From Microcaldota archaeon (GTDB lineage: Archaea; Micrarchaeota; Micrarchaeia; Micrarchaeales; Micrarchaeaceae), in NCBI GenBank assembly GCA_027365815.1, contig DAHXLV010000002.1, forward strand, positions 1-5,996: 5,996 nucleotides of DNA. The letters are read 5' to 3'. Of the stretch, positions 4,829 through 5,996 are shown piece by piece (position 1 is the stretch's first letter; each line of letters begins with the position of its first letter). The position numbers were made by a program, and so were the translations under genes. A model generated the notes under the pieces. It was given only the letters and a program-made list of their open reading frames with translations. It was not told where the DNA came from and ran no database searches.

Positions 4829-5996
4829 TCGCCGTTACGTCTATTATTACCCCAGCGCCGATTGTCTCTCCCATGTCGCGGATGGCGAATCTGCCGAGCG
4901 GCTTGAAGTCGCTGAACTTTTCGCATGCTATCGGCTTCGTCGGCTTTATCTTGACTATCGCAAGATCTCCGGTCTTTATGGTCTGCGGGTTCTGCTCGAC
5001 CGTCTGGCCGGTCTTCGGATCCTTCCTCTCGAGTATGTCCTCGAAAGTGCACGCTATCTGCGCTGTGTGGATGTGGAAGACAGGCGTATAGCCCTTTGCG
5101 ATCACATTCTGGTGGTGCAGTATTATCACCTGCGCCTTGAACTCGGTAGCGACTGTCGGCGGGTTGCTTGCAGGCCCGACCACGTCCCCTCTCTTTATGT
5201 CCTTCTTCTCGAGGCCCTTGACGTTGAATCCTACGTTGTCGCCAGGCTCGGCCTTCTGCAGCTGCTGGTGGTGCATCTCTATGCTCTTCACCTCTGTCTT
5301 CGCGCCGCCGGGCATTATCACTATCTGGTCTCCTGCCTTCAGGACTCCGCTTTCAACCCTGCCTACAGGCACGGTTCCAAATCCCGATATGCTGAATACG
5401 TCCTGGATCGGGAGCCTCAGCGGCTTGTCGACCGGCTTCTCCGGAACCTTGAGGTTGTCCAGCGCGCCGAGCAGCGTAGGCCCGTTGTACCAGGCGGTCT
5501 TGTCAGATTTTTCCTTGACATTGTCGCCTATCTGCGCCGAATACGGTATGAACGGTATCTGGTCGACCTTGAATCCCATGGTCTTGAGCATGTCGCCCAC
5601 CTGCTTCTTCGTCGCCTCGTACTTCTGCTGGTCGTATCCGACCTCGTCCATCTTGTTTATGCCAACTATGACCTGCTGCACTCCAAGCACGAATATGAGC
5701 TGTGCGTGCTCCCTTGTCTGCGCCTGCACTCCATCCTTGGCGCTCACGACCAGCACGGCAGCGTCCGCCTGGCTTGCGCCGGTAATCATGTTCTTTACGA
5801 AGTCGCGGTGGCCTGGCGCATCTATTATTGTGAAGTAGTATTTCTGGGTCTGGAAATCCCTGTGCTGTATGTCTATCGTTATTCCACGCTCACGCTCCTC
5901 CTTGAGCGTGTCCATTACGAAAGCGAACTCGAATGTTGGCCTGTTGAACTGCGCTGTCGCCTCCTTGTACCTAGCGAGGTCCCTGTCCGTAATCAC
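4821..5996 (-). CDS. tuf: Translation elongation factor EF-1A (aEF1A), N-terminus beyond the window
   Basis: Delivers aminoacyl-tRNA to the ribosomal A site as a GTP complex. 391 residues are visible. The frame runs off the window edge, so the GTG at 5996 is an internal Val codon, and roughly 35-40 N-terminal residues including the P-loop (G1) are missing. Visible in this fragment: switch I E-R-E-R-G-I-T-I-D at 34-42, G3 D-A-P-G-H at 59-63, G4 N-K-M-D at 114-117, and S-A at 153-154 (G5). The D-A-P-G-H form, rather than D-C-P-G-H, occurs in part of the archaea. Domain II includes P-I-Q-D-V-F-S-I-S-G-F-G-T-V-P-V-G-R-V-E-S-G (in two stretches around 192-213). Domain III ends with G-R-F-A-I-R-D-M-G-E-T-I-G-A-G-V and a V-T-A-R-K terminus. 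S10 follows after 4 bp, the conserved archaeal operon order. The visible part is intact, with no frameshift. Confidence 0.97.
   Translation of the reverse strand: MITDRDLARYKEATAQFNRPTFEFAFVMDTLKEERERGITIDIQHRDFQTQKYYFTIIDAPGHRDFVKNMITGASQADAAVLVVSAKDGVQAQTREHAQLIFVLGVQQVIVGINKMDEVGYDQQKYEATKKQVGDMLKTMGFKVDQIPFIPYSAQIGDNVKEKSDKTAWYNGPTLLGALDNLKVPEKPVDKPLRLPIQDVFSISGFGTVPVGRVESGVLKAGDQIVIMPGGAKTEVKSIEMHHQQLQKAEPGDNVGFNVKGLEKKDIKRGDVVGPASNPPTVATEFKAQVIILHHQNVIAKGYTPVFHIHTAQIACTFEDILERKDPKTGQTVEQNPQTIKTGDLAIVKIKPTKPIACEKFSDFKPLGRFAIRDMGETIGAGVIIDVTARK

Noticed and set aside
5137..5838. A 233-codon open frame on the + strand
   Set aside because: It is fully antisense to EF-1A, whose protein is unmistakable. 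The translation is low-complexity (Ser, Thr, Cys, Pro-rich), typical of an antisense shadow.
1..5996. CRISPR array, insertion sequence, toxin-antitoxin pair, tRNA or defence system
   Set aside because: No regularly spaced repeats, transposase motifs, terminal inverted repeats, cloverleaf pattern or defence-gene signatures were seen. The genes are mainly conserved housekeeping ones.

Overview
The window is archaeal. The evidence is a 581-residue aIF5B with the eukaryote/archaea-type domain layout, an EF-1A (not EF-Tu) followed directly by an archaeal-type S10, AT-rich TATA boxes about 35-45 nt upstream of starts, and heavy use of AGG/AGA and ATA codons. Base composition is moderate (judged by eye, slightly above half G+C). 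An ARMAN/Micrarchaeota-like or other DPANN origin is only a guess; nothing here fixes the phylum.

Layout: (1) 1-429, + strand: 3' end of a translational-GTPase-like gene (EF-Tu/SelB-type beta barrels). It converges on and overlaps by 12 bp (2) 418-984, - strand: a small secreted, sequon-rich protein with a Thr/Ser stalk. (3) 985-1150: a 166-bp divergent promoter region with a TATA box for the left gene and a perfect 7-bp inverted repeat in front of the right gene. (4) 1151-1795, +: a single-domain AlkA/Mag-type HhH-GPD DNA glycosylase. (5) 1839-2711, +: an unrecognised protein with a winged-helix-like N-terminus and two diverged helical repeats, with its own TATA box right after the glycosylase stop. 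(6) 2763-4508, +: aIF5B. (7) 4511-4816, -: ribosomal protein S10, and 4821-5996, -: EF-1A lacking its N-terminus at the window edge. These two form the distal end of the conserved archaeal EF-1A/S10 operon and converge on aIF5B with only 2 bp between stop codons.

Together the window is mostly core translation machinery (EF-1A delivers aminoacyl-tRNA, S10 is in the 30S head, aIF5B joins subunits, and the first gene is probably another tRNA-handling GTPase). It is interleaved with one base-excision-repair gene, one surface protein and one unknown.

I see no mobile element, CRISPR array, tRNA or rRNA gene, and no convincing new multi-gene system. The most notable pattern is at start codons: all five starts inside the window have a G-Y-R-A tetramer exactly 4 nt upstream. 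This is the register expected for pairing with the 16S 3' end, and it helps decide two ambiguous starts.
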